NCBI GenBank assembly: GCA_963678705.1
Contig: OY783219.1
Coordinates: 12,524,001-12,588,000 of the forward strand
Source: Panorpa germanica
Taxonomy: Eukaryota; Arthropoda; Insecta; Mecoptera; Panorpidae
DNA length: 64,000 bases
Direction of reading: 5' to 3'
Of this stretch, positions 10,660-21,711 are shown one piece after another. The translations under genes and the position numbers were made by a program. The notes beneath the pieces were generated by a model. That model worked only from the letters and a program-made list of their open reading frames with translations. It was not told where the DNA came from and ran no database searches. The stretch's first letter is position 1. Each line of letters opens with the position of its first letter.

Positions 10660-12275
10660 CATGTACATTTTTTATTGTACCTACTATACACTGCAGATCT
10701 CCCGATGACAGTGGGGGTAGTTACAGGAACATTCGCAGATGATACTGCATTATTAGCCGTGGACACAAATGCAATAGATGCTTCTGCTAAGTTGCAGATA
10801 AGTCTAAACAACATAATCGAGTGGCTTTTCATGTCTGGCGTATTAAGGTAAATGAAACTAAATCAGTACAAGTCTGTGAAGCTAAATGGAATCTAAATAC
10901 CACAAGCAAATGAAGCAAAATATCTGAGAATTTACTTAGATAGGCGTCTCACATGGAGCAAACACAAATTTACAAAACGTAAGTCCTTAGGATTACAACT
11001 ACGGAAATTATACTGGCTTATAAACAGGAACTCTAAGTTATCCATAGAGAACAAAATATTATTGTACAAATGTATACCTAAACCAATATGGACTTATGGA
11101 TTACAACTACCCAGTAAACAATTTGGTGAAGTGCCCTATTTGGTGAAGTTCGAGTCACTCGTACAATTCTATTCTAACGCTTTACAAGTTCTCTACCTGT
11201 CACAGATTTTGTGTTAGTGTTAGAATTTTTTCATAATAATATTCTTTCTTTTTCCAACATCATTCATTAAGTATTTCTGTTTCTTTTCCACATGGATATA
11301 TTTTTTTTAAGTTCACTTTCATCTCATTTATTCCAAAGTGAGAGAGAAACGAGATGCGGTTAGACAAGTAAAATATATTTTTCACCGTTACACTTGTATA
11401 TTTGTATAGTATTTTGTTCAGTACAGTATGCTTAAAGTATATGCTATCCTTTTTCAACAAATATTTCTTTAATGGTAATAGACAGACGCTATCTCCCTCA
11501 ATCCCCGAATATAATGTATATAAACGAAGATAGTATTTAGCGATGGTAAGACAGAGGTTTTAAACCTAACGCAGACCTGCCGATCGTGGATTTTTGAATC
11601 ACCAAAACAATGTAAAAAACTAATATAACGAGTATTGTTGAAGATGAATAATATTCATTAAAAAAATCACAATCCGTACTAAAGATTACATCTATTTATT
11701 TCTTCATTCAAATATTTATATTTTGCAGACTCTAAAAAGTAGAATTCCATTAAGTTTTATACCCCTGCTAAATCATAACCGACTCCGCTTTTAATTCAGC
11801 AGTGAACCGTCGTTGCGATTTCTGTAGGTCATAAAAAGGGCATTTCCTATGAACGACTGAATAGAAAACGAACACGTTCCAGACAAAAAACTCATGATAT
11901 GTAATAGAAATTAAGTAGAATTTACTCCAAAATGTTTACTGGGTATGGGGAATGTCAGCGAACTCAAACATATAGATCTTGCAAAGAATTCAATCAAAAA
12001 CACTTCGTATAATTGTAGACGCACCATGGTATATTGCAACACGGTGAAATACAAAGACCATTTAGAGAACCACCCAAATACATTAGTGAGCAACCTAATG
12101 GAAGATAGGAGCAAACTGAAGAGGAGGGCGTCTCAGGACTTAATCAAATCAAATAATTTAAATAGAACGGATGTGTCACTGGACGCATACCGTACAAGAT
12201 GTACTTAATGTAAACCTTATTGTTAAATGTCAATAGATAGATCGCAATATAAATAAATTATATACACAAAAAAAA
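10660..12275 (+). pseudogene. 5'-truncated jockey-like LINE, split by a family C element
   Basis: The reverse transcriptase is recognised by LLYLLYTADLP, the catalytic-site block GTFADDTALLAV (FADD), and downstream LGLQLRKLYWLINRNSKLS and KPIWTYGLQL. After the insert it continues WGNVSELKHIDL and HPNTLVSNLMEDRSK, then a basic RRASQDL end typical of jockey ORF2. The tail has cgcaatataaataaattata and then an A-run near 12268-12275. Removing the insert (11110-11943) and one TA restores the frame across the site: CTA TGG GGA AAT, L-W-G-N. Stops and frameshifts elsewhere show it is dead, and the 5' half of the enzyme is absent. Confidence 0.85.
11110..11943. mobile_element. DNA transposon family C, long form, copy 2 (834 bp)
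   Basis: Ends are CCCAGTAAACAATTTGGTGA and AAAATGTTTACTGGG, with TA duplicated on each side. The reopened LINE reading frame proves that 2-bp duplication. The interior differs from the short MITE form and is shared with the inverted copy at 54960-55809. On the minus strand it has a 66-codon frame (11460-11260) containing YLSNRISFLSHFG and KKIYPCGKETEILNE, also traceable, but broken, in the other copy. It could be a transposase remnant or captured sequence; I do not recognise it. Confidence 0.88.
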
Positions 12276-12545
12276 TGTACATTTATTTGTTTGTAAGTTT
12301 TACTTTTCTCGGCAATTTACATAAATTACACAACCAACAAGGGCTTCGCAAAGATCTGTCACTCAGGGCCTTGCAATGGCTAAGACCGCTACTGGTATTG
12401 GGAAGCACAAATAATTATAATATCGACAAAATACCGGAAATGACTACAAATTCATCCGAATTCACTTGCTACCAGTTTGCTGAAATCTAACAAATGTACC
12501 AGACTAAAGACACAAGTGACACAAAATTTATTTAATATCCATTAT
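12276..12545. repeat. hAT-related terminal fragment
   Basis: Sequence such as atttacataaattacacaac and cttcgcaaagatctg parallels 265-330 and the hAT MITE at 54005-54440. It is probably a decayed piece of the same hAT family. A 71-codon open frame here shows no domain. Confidence 0.45.
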
Positions 12546-13858
12546 GTTGATATAGTATTTTGTTCTAGTATATTTTTTTTTAGTAATTTAGCAAAACTTA
12601 CCCAAACAGAATACAGATATAAGCACTAATAATGATGTAATTAAATACATTTTGTTTAATTATAACTATTTAACCAATTTGACTTGACGTTAATATCGCT
12701 ACTACATTTCCTTTGATAAAATGTTTTTATACCTTGATAAAGTTTTGTTATCAGCTGTGATAATACACATATCTTTTATTGATGATGTATTGTTCAATTT
12801 GACAATTACAACGAGATAATTGATCATTTTATTATTGTAAACGTATCAATTGAAGACCACAAGTTATTATCACAAAAATCTCATTCATTGCTTTATATTT
12901 AGTCGTGAAAAATCGTACTGTGCTTCATGATGGGGTTGTGAACAATATTTTAATTTCTATAAAATTTCACTGATAAAGTCAGGAGCTCAATTGTCGCAAC
13001 AATAGTTAATACCATCTCCACCACAAGTGTCGTACAAAATGAACACTTTGTCCACATTTACTCGATATTGTTAGCATACTTTCGAGCTACTATTGAACAT
13101 GTGTATTTGCATCTTAATGGACTGCATGATATGTAGGACATGAATCTCATCCACCTGACTATGGATGCCTATAAGAAAAATAATTAATACAACTAATTTT
13201 GGACACTAATGATCTGTCAAGGTATTCACTGATAGTCTGATTTAAAAGCATAGCTTAGTGTACTACGAATATAAGATACCCGAAGTGATTTATTCCCAGA
13301 AGAAACATTTTGTGGAAGAATAATCTCACTCCTCTCACACACGACTAAATAGCATCAATACGTATTTGCCCACACATTATCATAAAAAACAGAAATGATC
13401 GTGACAACTATCTGAGTGTTACTTATCAAGTAACAATATAAAAGCGTTGTTGTCACATCCCTACTACTGTTCGATTCATCTCTGGAGTTAATAAAAAAAT
13501 TCACATTTTGAATATTAATATATCGATGATGACTCAACTCGAAATTTTAATTTTTTTCTGAAGTCTGTGGCTACGATTTTTATAACATATCAAATTTTCA
13601 TGAAGTTACTGAATTGCGTTTGCAATTTAAATAAAAAGAAATTCATAAAAAATTTGGACTTCACAAGAACTAGTGTTCAAATTACAACATTTTGGTTTCG
13701 TTTTATATAAATACGGCGTAGTTAATTTTATAATAATTACTCTCATATTATTTGTATCAATCAAAGAATAATTAAGCAAAGTTTTATAAAATGTCTCCAG
13801 TAAACAACTACCTTAAAAAAAAAATTGAGAGAGCCGAACAAACTGTTTTACAAAATGA
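12546..13858. other. intergenic, no gene recognised
   Basis: AT-rich sequence with no convincing exon, RNA or terminal repeats. A 60-codon frame at 13355-13537 has no recognisable feature. Confidence 0.5.
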
Positions 13859-14100
13859 TGAGGCGTCTAGAAGCAAAGGGATGTAAGTGACAAACTTTGA
13901 AAATTTGAGATAACCAGCGCAAACGATAGAAGGTGTACTAAACTATTTAGTTTATAAGCAAAAACTTGGACAGATTTTACTATATAGCGTGAATTCCAAA
14001 ACCTACTGAACGAAAACGCCTATACGATCTTAACTTTAAACTCGTTTTCTGAAGAATTTTTTGCTTTGTCACTTACATCCCTTTGCATATAGACGCCTCA
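13859..14100. mobile_element. MITE family K, copy 1 (242 bp)
   Basis: Long terminal inverted repeats of about 35 bp begin TGAGGCGTCTAGAAGCAAAG and continue GGATGTAAGTGACAAA; the right end is the inverse, with three differences. Copy 2 at 38329-38568 has TA on each side. Here the right flank is TA and the left is GA. A Tc1/mariner-type origin is therefore likely. It has no coding sequence. Confidence 0.85.
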
Positions 14101-15834
14101 TATATCAAATGATAAAATAGCAGAACACTGTTTAAAACAATACTAGACAGTGTCTAGAAAATTTGTCCAGGTCTTACAACACTGAAACTATAAACAAAAA
14201 ATCCTTACACTCAAAACAAACAGAGTTACATACATATGTAAGGTTTATTTAACATAAAAATGTTTACATTTTACATATAATAATTATCAGACATTAGTTA
14301 TCTTTTATCAGATTATCAGATTTATGTTATCTGAAGTTTCTTTTGTAATATTGTATGTATAAGGTTTCGTACTAAATTAATATATTAGTTATATATAATA
14401 TATTATTAATAAATATGTAAAAAAATTATGTTCAACTTCGGTAAATAATAAAATATATTATTAACGTTAGGTAAAAGAATATTACGTTAAATAACACATG
14501 AGTTTACGTTTTTGTAAAGCTAGTTATGATAGGTTGGGTCAAAAATTAGAGCAATAATAAAACTAAGACACAAATATTATATATATTAAAGAAATTATTT
14601 TATTTCCGGAAAATTATTTCATTAATCTGAAAAGCAAATAATTTACATATTCTATTATTTGGTAAAAGTACAATATTTTACTAGTTTATTCGAAATCTGT
14701 TGGTAACAACTAATATACAACTTTTACTCAAAATAGCTTCCTTAATCTGTAATTCTATATACAATATTCTCTACCTCAAATCAATATTTGGTTCAGGGCC
14801 ATATTATTTATTTGACAAATTAAAAAAATAATTACTGAATCTACAGCCATAAAGCAATACATGTAAATGATTGACAAGTAACAGTACTGATAACATACAA
14901 AACCATCCGAGAAAAACATAATATCATAGCATAATTACAGGATGTCAAGGCAAGATTCAGCACCTCCAAAATTTCTCAATAAAACGTACCTTATCAACAA
15001 TTTGACCCAGCCATTGAAATCACACCAAAACAATAAAGAAAAAAAAATAATAATTAAAAAACTAAAGTACTATACTGCACAATTTAATCAAATCTCATAC
15101 TAAGGAAGCTACCGAGGTAAAACAATACAATCATTTAAGATATAAATGAAGCGTAAATGTTTTAAACATAAGGGATCATCAAATAAGAACTACACATAAT
15201 TTTTATTTTATTGGCTATGCCATTATGGATTGATAATCATTTTATGTAAATGACCGCCTCTGAACTTTTTCCAAAAATCGATGTATAGTTGTTATTAGAT
15301 AACCTAGTTATTAATATCACTAAATATGGTCAATTGTATCTAATGCAATACAGTGCAAATTGGGAATCTCTATTTTATTTTAATTCATTATGAAAGAACT
15401 GGTGCACATTTGTTAAAATGTATTACTTTCAAAACAAATATGGTTTAAGGTTTTGTATTATTATTTTTAAATTAATTTTAACTTATTATATGTATACATA
15501 TATATTAAGGTTTTTATTCACACTTTTTAAAATTTATACGACACAACACTTTTATATTATCAAGACATCGTTTTGTAGCGCTTAAGACATTCCACTTCGT
15601 TCCAATTTCATTCTTATCATAGTCGTAGATATAACTAGACTTTGCTTATTTCATTAACTGAATAATTTAAAAATGATATATAACAAAATAGATCATTGAG
15701 AAAAAATCACTGTCTACTGTCAGAATTAGTTATTAAAAACAAATATTAAACAACTATATGCAGTGTAATTTTATGAGGCAATTAGTAATTGACTATTGAA
15801 ACTAACTTATTTTTTGGTCATGAGGTTCATTGTA
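14101..15834. other. intergenic region downstream of CRELD
   Basis: Very AT-rich. No ORF of interest and no recognised repeat ends. It may include distal 3' sequence of the CRELD transcript, but nothing here demands it. Confidence 0.4.
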
Positions 15835-15973
15835 TAGGGTCTTTCAATAAAATAAGAGTAACAGTTTTTGTATCATCTCATATAAAACACCTTGATGCAA
15901 CTTATATGGATATACATGGCGTTTGTTTTATATGAGCTGGTACTAAATCTGTCACTCTTACTGAAAGACCCTG
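15835..15973. mobile_element. 139-bp MITE
   Basis: Ends TAGGGTCTTTCAATAAAATA and CACTCTTACTGAAAGACCCTG are imperfect inverted repeats of about 25 bp (AGGGTCTTTCA perfect, then AAGAGTAACAG against CTGTCACTCTT). TGTA lies directly outside both ends, a possible 4-bp duplication, although a TA duplication cannot be excluded. It is a single copy in this window. Confidence 0.7.
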
Positions 15974-16773
15974 TGTAATGTAATAAACTTGCTAAATTAA
16001 TAAACCGTAAAAACATAACACCTTACGGTGTTAAAAATATATACGGTGCCGCGTTTTCCCATGGACTCCTTACACCATTTCTTCTTAAATTTATACTAGA
16101 TAGAATGGAATCTGTGGCAAATTTACAACGAGGTGACCACTAGAAAATATATATAGCATAAATTTATATTCATTTCATTATTAACTTTTCTAATCTCCGC
16201 TTGCTTTTGCAATAGTAAGTATAATGACAACTTTAAAAAAATATGAAAAAAGAAAATATTACAAAAGAAACATTTTAAATAAAATTATATTTGACTAATG
16301 CTTAAATACATTAGTTTTTATTACCTTTTTTTGCAAATATTTATATTGACCAAAAAAAATAACATTTTGTTAAAGTTATGCCGCTATCAAAGCAATTGTT
16401 TCTTTTATATAAAGTCAAGTATTTTTTAAAGAGTCAACTTTTAGTTCTACTTTAAAATTGGCTAGTGATTAATAATACTTTTACTTGTTTTATCATTCTG
16501 AGTTTCTAGAATAAAAAATGCATACATACATAACAAAATTAATCAAAACTAAATAACAAAAAATCATTTAAGTTAACAGAAACTTTTCGGTAAAATGACA
16601 AAACGTACAAACCTATTAATCAACGAACACACCAACATTACATTTCCTTTTTATTCTAATTCTTCTCGAACTTTAGAAATAGTGTAGCCTAACTAATAGG
16701 AAACGAAAAAAAAAAAAAAATTTAATATAAAAAAAATGTTTAATTAAAATTAAACTAAATTCACTTCTATATT

Positions 16774-17895
16774 TCATGACGCTCCTAATAGTTTACCCCA
16801 ATCTATAGAATTAGGATCAATCTGTGGTGTTCCAGGTGTACTCTTTAGCATATACTCCGATACGGAGATATACAAAGCCACCAGGAGTCCCATAGCTGCT
16901 GCAATAGTGGGTGAACTTTGACATACAATGCAAGCAGCCAAGCACAATCCAAAATATGTGAGATATCTCATAAAGGAAACATGCGTCGTCCTTTGTTCGC
17001 TAGATAGATCCACGCACAAACTATCTCTACGTTCAAAACCTTCTGCGCATTTCTCACACATATCTGGACCATCTCCAGTGCATCCTTGACATGATTTATC
17101 GCAGGATAAACAAGAATACGATCCTTCTTTATTAACACAAAATTGGTCTGCGTTGCAAATACTTTCTTTTGAGGCGCACTCATTAACATCCAAGCAACCT
17201 TTCTCCGTATCCATTATCCATCCCGATTTGCAAACAGAGCATCCTTTAATACCAGCTGATGAACAAGCCCCATCGCAAGATTCATGACATGGTGCACATA
17301 AAAGTTTATCAGCATCTCTGTACGCTGCATAATACCCTACAGCACAATCTGTACAAGTTTCTCCTATGTATCCCACTTCACATGCACATTTTCCACTTCC
17401 CTTTCGTGTACCACTGCCTTTGCATTTCCCATTTCCAAAACAAACATTTGGAAAACCATCGCAAGGTTTACAATGTGGTCCAAAATGATTTTCTGGACAA
17501 CAGTGTTTTAAATGTTCAATACATAACCATGTATGTAAGTCTTTATCTTGATATTTCAAAAACCATTCCTCTAAAATTTGTTCTGAATCTTCAGCTAAAG
17601 AATGACATTGATTTTGTCCTCTTTCTACTTCTGAACATAATGTTTCTTGTATTTCTACAAGACGTACTTCACTATTTGAGTATGATTTTAGCTTTTCTTC
17701 TTCCCATGCTGCATCTCCACCTTCAAATTTACCACGAGAGGTTTTTTCTAAACCTTTATGGAATGATTCCACTAAAACTTTACATGATTGACAAGGAGGT
17801 AATTTAACAGCATGCAACTGATCTTTTTTATTAGCTAGTGTCGTTTCAATTAAACTTAATAGTAATGCAAAATATAAAACACACCGGAGATCCAT
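16774..17895 (-). CDS. CRELD: CRELD-type cysteine-rich EGF-like protein
   Basis: Complete 373-residue protein of the CRELD family, endoplasmic-reticulum proteins linked to folding and assembly of disulfide-rich membrane and secreted proteins such as acetylcholine receptors. Order: signal peptide (about 1-22), DUF3456/canopy-like domain with a PCQSC redox-type pair near 34-38 (about 30-135), laminin/EGF-like part with CFGNGKC and CACEVGYIGETC (about 135-190), furin-like cysteine repeat, calcium-binding EGF opening DVNEC (about 240), a second furin repeat, and two close hydrophobic segments (about 313-330, 332-352) that would anchor it as in CRELD1. I chose the ATG at 17895; the frame is open two codons further, but only from TTG. 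No intron interrupts the coding region. A good acceptor (TTTATTTTCAG) 20-odd bases upstream suggests a 5' UTR intron. AATAAA on the minus strand at 16654-16649 is a likely polyadenylation signal. Confidence 0.95.
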   Translation of the reverse strand: MDLRCVLYFALLLSLIETTLANKKDQLHAVKLPPCQSCKVLVESFHKGLEKTSRGKFEGGDAAWEEEKLKSYSNSEVRLVEIQETLCSEVERGQNQCHSLAEDSEQILEEWFLKYQDKDLHTWLCIEHLKHCCPENHFGPHCKPCDGFPNVCFGNGKCKGSGTRKGSGKCACEVGYIGETCTDCAVGYYAAYRDADKLLCAPCHESCDGACSSAGIKGCSVCKSGWIMDTEKGCLDVNECASKESICNADQFCVNKEGSYSCLSCDKSCQGCTGDGPDMCEKCAEGFERRDSLCVDLSSEQRTTHVSFMRYLTYFGLCLAACIVCQSSPTIAAAMGLLVALYISVSEYMLKSTPGTPQIDPNSIDWGKLLGAS

Positions 17896-19019
17896 TTTCA
17901 AGAAGTGATCATCACCTGAAAATAAACATGCATAAAATATTAAAACAAAATAATTCTTTTGCAGGTTACTTTACAGAATTAATATGATAGCAGGTATTTC
18001 AGCATGTGGAATAACCACTATATTGACTTTATCGGTATCATAACCTTTAAAATAATTGTCTAAAGAATAAAATGTATTCCATCTCAGAACTAAAACTGTT
18101 CCTTACCTTAAAAAGTATAACAAAATAGCAGTGTGAAACAAGTAAAAATTAAAACTGACAGTAATGTCTTATGAGTAATACAGAAACATATTCTGAATTA
18201 CTTAATATTTATATACAATGTTATCAGTAAATCAATTTAATTTTACACATGTACAGTAAACTGTACAATATCGTGGAACAATTTTATTGGTTGCTTACGT
18301 AAATAAAAATTGTGTATCAATTTAAATGATCAGAATATAGAAAAACCTGCCACATATGAAACGTCAAACCGGCATATTATTTTAATATGTTAAATAACTG
18401 ACTATTTACTTACATATAAAGATCACAAAACATTAACTTTATAAAGAAGTAAAATCCTTCACGTACGAGTTAACCTTAACATTAAATTTATTCTTTTTTT
18501 AATGACATTTCATGTTATTAAAAAATAAATGACAACTGGCTGCCATGTTATAAATTACTAACGCAAGCGATTCTGGGTACGAGACGATATGAATCGATGT
18601 ACATGAAGGTCAGGAAGGCCAAGCGCTCGTAGAAACCAGTTAGATTATGCAATAGAGTAGCACCAAATTCAAAAATATTTAAATACTTTTATGCTGAAAT
18701 ACGAATAATTTGTATTATTTAGAATGTTATTTTGTGAAAGAGAACTATAAGTATTAGCTATTTATATTTAGAATTAATTCTATGATAAGAGAATGTGTTC
18801 AAATCATTATTATATGTAAATAAATGGTAGTTAGACTTTTAATTTAAAAAACATTTTGCGTAATATAGCTACGTTTTACAATTAGATATTACACCATAAG
18901 TATAGTTTTTATAATAATTAAAATTAAAGAGATTAGGGAATGGATTTATTAAAATCTGTTCAACCTATTTAACCATAGAACCTTATTAAAATACTGTAAA
19001 AGGAGCTATAAACTTATCA
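17896..19019. promoter_or_regulatory. CRELD upstream region with a possible 5' UTR exon
   Basis: An acceptor-like TTTATTTTCAG|GTGATG lies just before the CRELD start. On the same strand, a GC-richer patch at about 18565-18640 ends in GCTTGC|GTTAGTAA, a reasonable splice donor, so a non-coding first exon there is plausible. This is inference from splice consensus only. The rest is AT-rich with no other gene. Confidence 0.35.
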
Positions 19020-19092
19020 GCCGAAATAGCTCAGTTGGGAGAGCGTTAGACTGAAGATCTAAAGGTCCCTGGTTCGATCCCTGGTTTCGGCA
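19020..19092 (+). tRNA. tRNA-Phe (GAA), copy 1
   Basis: A full 73-base cloverleaf: acceptor GCCGAAA/TTTCGGC, D arm GCTCAGTTGGGAGAGC, anticodon loop CTGAAGA with GAA at 19053-19055, variable loop AGGTC, T loop TTCGATC, discriminator A. Internal A and B boxes are intact. Downstream ATTTATTTTTTGG supplies a T-run for RNA polymerase III termination. The T stem is CCTGG/CCTGG, leaving a T-T mismatch in its middle pair (51-63). No intron. Identical to copy 2. Confidence 0.97.
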
Positions 19093-19832
19093 TTTATTTT
19101 TTGGTAATTTTTTTTAAAGCGACACATTCCTTTTAATCTCATCAATTACTATCTTATATTAACTTTAAATAATAAAAAAAATTACTTTCATTAAAAACAA
19201 CCGTCATTTACTCAAATAAATTTCCCTATACTTCTCACTAGCTATTACATTTGATTACAACAAAATATTTAATCTTATTATTTCTGCTGATTGCTCATGA
19301 GCCTACAATGGCGATCCTCCCGTCAAACGTGTTCCACGAAACAGTAAATACAGCACTAGAGCGTATAACGCGGCATTATGTTTACCATTGAATGTTCTAA
19401 TTACAGCTTTGCCTCGCACAGTTGAGGACTTTCAAAAGTTGTGTTCTCGCATTATGTGAGCAATTGTTACCAACTAATTAGCATAAAATGTACAAATTCT
19501 TGAGTTGTTGACAATTACTATTTCCAATACCATTGTGAGAATTGCTTAATACCTTTCATAAAAAAAATTATTTTATTTAATTAAAAAATAAAATTTATTA
19601 AATAAAATTAAAAGAAAATTAAATTGATAAAATTGAGGTAAAAAATATAAACAATTTTTGAGAATAAAAATAAACAAGCATGTATGTTTCAGTCACAAAT
19701 TATCCAAAAACAGATGCATAACTTAGAATAAAGTTCACTCACTAGTATTTTCGCGGTGAGGGGAATTCCATTGAGAGTGGAAGGGGATTACAGTTTCTAC
19801 CTAGTAGGTATGCAAAACACTTAGCACTATTT
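19093..19832. other. intergenic, no gene recognised
   Basis: Homopolymer-rich AT sequence. I see nothing identifiable beyond the tRNA terminator at its start. Confidence 0.45.
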
Positions 19833-20720
19833 AATGGGCTTGTGTCCTTTCTATACAGCTGTGTTGATAAAGTTGACTTAGGTTCTCAGCACACGATGCG
19901 ACTGGTTGCAAACCTTAGCCCCGAATCTGCCCGAACCGAATGTCATTACAACTGTGTTGTTAGTAAAAGAACGAACGTGTTTACGTTATGAACGTAACTA
20001 AACTGATTTTAAACTGGTTTTGAGCATATATTCAGCAACTATACTTCTCGGTCGCAGGGCACTGTTGGTTTTATGATGACATCATCAACAGAGATGTTAA
20101 CGAAAAGTATTTAAATACATACATACAATCAAATATAACACAATAGAATCCCCTGTGTTGCTATTGTTAAAAATTCTATAGAGTCACGATACACGGCTCG
20201 TGCTCGTTTTCGTTGAAAACTGCGTTTAGTTTGCAATCAGCCGACACGTGTGCCTTTCTCGTGTTTTATCACATATCTCCATCTCTCACTAACAACAGTT
20301 GTAATCACATTCGCTTCGGGTAGATTCGGGGCTAAAGTTTGCAACCAGTCGCGTCGACTGATTACAAACGCGAGCCCTGAATCAGCCCGAACCGAATGAG
20401 AATGGAACAGTGTTGTGAGTGAGAGAACGCACAAGCTCGAATGAAACAAAATCTATTTTGAAATTGGTTTTGAGCGACTGTTTCTAGGTCGTAGGACAAT
20501 TACGTTGCACGCTTTTGATGGTGAACATCATGAGCAGAGATGTGCATAAATACTTTTCAAAAGTATTTAAATACATACAAATACCTTAAAATACGACACA
20601 ATAAAATCCCCTATTATGCTATTGTTAAAAAATCTATACTCACGAAACACGGCTCGACATGGCTCGTTTTTCGTTTTCGTTGGAAACGGCTTTGCTATCA
20701 ATAACGTCGAGAGAAGCAAG
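19833..20720. repeat. rearranged repeat cluster with direct and inverted units
   Basis: It opens with a short W-family end (AATGGGCTTGTGTCC at 19833). Then a unit at about 19898-20235 (gcgactggttgcaaac ... cgaatctgcccgaaccgaat ... cacggctcgtgctcgttttc) is repeated in direct orientation at about 20353-20700. An inverted fragment of its start lies between them (20281-20352, attcggggctaaagtttgca). A scrap of the same unit is in the hAT region at 547-595. There is no intact ORF; the 70-codon frame at 20237-20449 falls inside the repeat. It was later split by the BEL element. Confidence 0.65.
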
Positions 20721-21029
20721 TGTTCAGTACAAAATTAGTACAGAACATAAGAAGATGTCTCTGTTGGCATTCCAACATTATAATGTATTGTTGTCTCTAA
20801 TAGAAGTAATGCGCATGACTACAATACGACGACTGCTGTACGCTACAGCGATATGGCATTCGTGTCAGTTGTGTTTTGGGCTTCTACACTGTCAAGATCA
20901 TAATTCCCAACCATCTTGTTATTATAAGAATGTTGGTTCAAAGTTATTAAAAAGTGTAAAATTATTTTATCATTAAACAATTGAATAATTATTCAATCTA
21001 CAAATACTCGCATGGTTTTATTTCGTACA
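20721..21029 (+). repeat. 5' LTR of the BEL/Pao element
   Basis: 309 bp, TG...CA ended. A 73-codon open frame (from ATGTCTCTGTTGGC) exists in both LTRs but is probably incidental. A primer-binding site is not certain; TGG motifs occur 8 bases (21037) and 24 bases downstream of the LTR. Confidence 0.93.
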
Positions 21030-21711
21030 TGCGAAGCTGGTCCATAGGTCGCTGGTCCTTCGAGTCTTACAAAGCCGATCCTTCGAGTTTATTAACCGCG
21101 TGTGTTTTTCATTGTATTTTTGGCGTTTTATTACATTTGCCCCTTGGCGATTGCCATTGATTGGGTAAATGGGACGCTCTATTTTGGCGGATTCACGGAG
21201 GATTTGGATATTTTACAATTACATTTCCAGAAGCCTTACAAGCGAAGCTGGATATTTTACAATTACATTTCAAGAAGGTTTTAAATCCTACAAAAAAAAA
21301 AAACTGGCCTTACAAGCCATTGGTACCCGCGTGTGATTTCGTGGTGTTTTGAGGTTACATCTGTATAGTAACCAGCACAAGTGCAAGCTATTTTGTTACA
21401 TTTACCCTATGGCGGCCTGGCAAGTCATCAATTGCCATTGATTGGGTAATGCAACGTTTGATTTAAGCGGATTCGCATATAATTTGGATTACTACACGTT
21501 TATATTTTAAGAAAAATTATTCATTACGGAAGAGGATACATGGATGCTGGAGGAGAGTAAAATACTTCTTTACTCATGAAGGTACAAAGTTATTATTACT
21601 ATCTGCAAGTACCAATCTATTAAAAACTTCTCATGTTGCTGGATTAACCTGGATTAGTTTGTCATCCACGTTTCATCTATCATATAAGTACGAATCTATC
21701 ACCTAAGCAAG

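Noticed and set aside
17259..17807. 182-codon plus-strand frame opposite CRELD.
   Set aside because: Antisense shadow; it lacks domain features, while the minus strand encodes a complete recognised protein.
20659..20976. 105-codon frame over the 5' LTR, and the same frame in the 3' LTR.
   Set aside because: It spans an LTR boundary in one case and is just the LTR sequence in the other; no protein family resemblance.
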